DNA of 64,000 nt from Sepiola atlantica. Taxonomy: Eukaryota; Mollusca; Cephalopoda; Sepiida; Sepiolidae. Made by a program: the position numbers and the translations under genes. The stretch spans positions 1,240,001 to 1,304,000 of the forward strand of contig CAUVYP010001208.1 of NCBI GenBank assembly GCA_963556195.1. Direction: 5' to 3'. Every line of letters starts with the position of its first letter. Within the stretch, counting starts at the first letter, position 1. Shown here in pieces: positions 63,340-64,000 of the stretch. The notes under the pieces are model-generated. The model was not told the DNA's origin. It saw nothing but the letters and a program-made list of their open reading frames with translations, and searched no databases.

Positions 63340-64000
63340 TTAGCGCGTTTTAAAGTTGATATCGCTTTTGTTTATAACTTCCACATTTATTCGAATTGTG
63401 CAACAAAACTTTGCAGACAGTCGCGGAGACACATTTCCTACTGAAGTACCAAGTTTCAGAAGTGCAGATCTTGTACTGCCGGAGATATGTCGATACAAAC
63501 TGAATACGCAAAACATCAACAACATTTAGCGCGTTTTAAAGTTGATATCGCTTTTGTTTATAACTTCCACATTTATTCGAATTGTGCAACGAAACTTTGC
63601 AGACAGTCTCGAATAGGCCCTTACTACTGAAGTACCAAGTTTCAGAAGTGCAGCTCTTGTACTGCCGGAGATATGTCGATACAAACTGAATACGCAAACA
63701 TCAACAAAATTTAGCGCGTTTTAAAGTTGATATCGCTTTTGTTTATAACTTCCACATTTATTCGAATTGTGCAACGGAACTTTGCAGACAGTCGCGGAGA
63801 CACATTTCCTACTGAAGTACCAAGTGTCAGAAGTGCAGCTCTTGTACTGCCGGAGATATGTCGATACAAACTGAATACGCAAAACATCAACAAAATTTAG
63901 CGCGTTTTAAAGTTGATATCGCTTTGTTTATAACTTCCACATTTATTCGAATTGTGCAACGAAACTTTGCAGACAGTCCCGAATGGGCCTTTTCTACTGA
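63340..64000 (+). repeat. Start of the next far-right unit, cut by the window edge
   Basis: The order is a3 (caacaacat end), b8 (185 bp), a1 (caacggaac), then 104 bases of a b1 unit with the gctttgttt deletion and cccgaatggg box. It repeats 61854-62514 and shows that the array continues beyond the window. Confidence 0.93.

Larger units (their letters stand above)
1..64000 (+). repeat. Satellite DNA array, 186-bp monomer, head-to-tail
   Basis: The 186-bp unit recurs without a break from the first to the last base, always in the same orientation. Complete monomers start at 115 and the last one ends at 63896; 1-114 and 63897-64000 are partial units. I count 343 complete monomers, 327 of exactly 186 bp. 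The exceptions are 4579 and 56093 (184 bp), 18155 (187 bp), and 185-bp units starting at 38616, 40847, 42892, 47541, 50330, 54421, 54792, 56463, 57950, 60553, 62040, 62411 and 63526. Most monomers differ from the consensus by a few to about a dozen substitutions. The strand label is arbitrary. Tandem satellites with HORs are typical of centromeric or pericentromeric heterochromatin; that location is inference. No insertion, inversion or gene was seen. Confidence 0.99.

Noticed and set aside
115..63893. Hundreds of 60-residue minus-strand open frames as a gene family
   Set aside because: They are one per 186-bp tandem unit, usually open at TTG, have no unique flanks, and tolerate box changes that alter many residues. 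The frame exists because the unit length is a multiple of three.
1..64000. CRISPR array
   Set aside because: There are no unique spacers; the whole 186-bp unit repeats, and the unit is far too long for a CRISPR repeat-spacer pair.
1..64000. Strict A/B alternation as in primate alpha-satellite dimers
   Set aside because: The tally shows runs of up to five or more of the same state and about 160 A against 185 B, so alternation is not the rule.
1..64000. Bacterial, phage, viral or organellar sequence
   Set aside because: No gene of any kind is present and a 343-copy satellite with HORs is a eukaryotic nuclear feature.

Overview
The whole window is one eukaryotic satellite-DNA array. I see no protein gene, RNA gene, transposon or single-copy sequence anywhere in the 64 kb. 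The unit is a 186-bp monomer, about 39% G+C in the consensus, repeated head-to-tail on one strand. With the start placed at the TTA that precedes GCGCG, there are 343 complete monomers (115-63896) plus a partial monomer at each end. By my count 327 of the 343 are exactly 186 bp; the other 16 carry 1- or 2-bp indels that sum to -16, which matches the coordinates. The species cannot be named from this. Large size, homogeneity, higher-order repeats (HORs) and no interruptions are typical of centromeric or pericentromeric heterochromatin. The consensus is not CpG-depleted, which argues mildly for a genome with little germline CpG methylation, such as many invertebrates.

Monomers differ mainly in a short box at positions 84-98, which exists in two states. 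State A starts gcggagacacat and state B starts tcgaatagg or a close relative such as ctgaatggg; my hand tally is about 160 A and 185 B. Linked substitutions give recognisable types, and I use my own labels. A types: a1 (ends acatttcct, the consensus), a2 (cccatgttct), a3 (gtgtcag plus cagatcttg), a4 (acatggtct), a5 (acatgttct), a6 (acattactt), a7 (acatttctt), a8 (acatatctt), a9 (acattttct), a10 (cactatta in the front half). B types: b1 (ctgaatggg or ccgaatggg), b2 (starts ttaacgcg), b3 (ctactaaag), b4 (gaataagcc), b5 (ccttgtct, usually gtactaag), b6 (caaatggg), b7 (gtgtataac with gcgttttct), b8 (cccttactac), b9 (aacttatac, ctttttct), b10 (ccgaatggg with ctctttta), b11 (gtgtataac with ctttttct), b12 (ccctttct), b13 (ccctgcct), b14 (cccttgct), b15 (ctcggataggccattgct).

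Layout. 1-21503: HORs of 13, 9, 11, 13, 12, 10, 8, 8, 9, 5, 8 and 10 monomers, each beginning with b1; most read as deletion forms of one longer unit. 21504-25781: a related family of 7-9-mers built on b9-(b11)-a1-b10-a1-a5. 25782-34523: a mosaic in which left-hand and right-hand types mix and an 8-mer first appears. 34524-54234: an 8-mer (b7 a1 a9 a3 a7 b13 a8 b9, 1488 bp) with 7-mer deletions and inserted cassettes. 54235-64000: a third family with 8- and 9-mers and a clean 2603-bp tandem duplication (56834-59436 and 59437-62039).

The parts do not work together as genes. What the window records is how a satellite evolves: unequal exchange in register, chimeric monomers at the junctions, local conversion patches, and regional turnover of repeat families.
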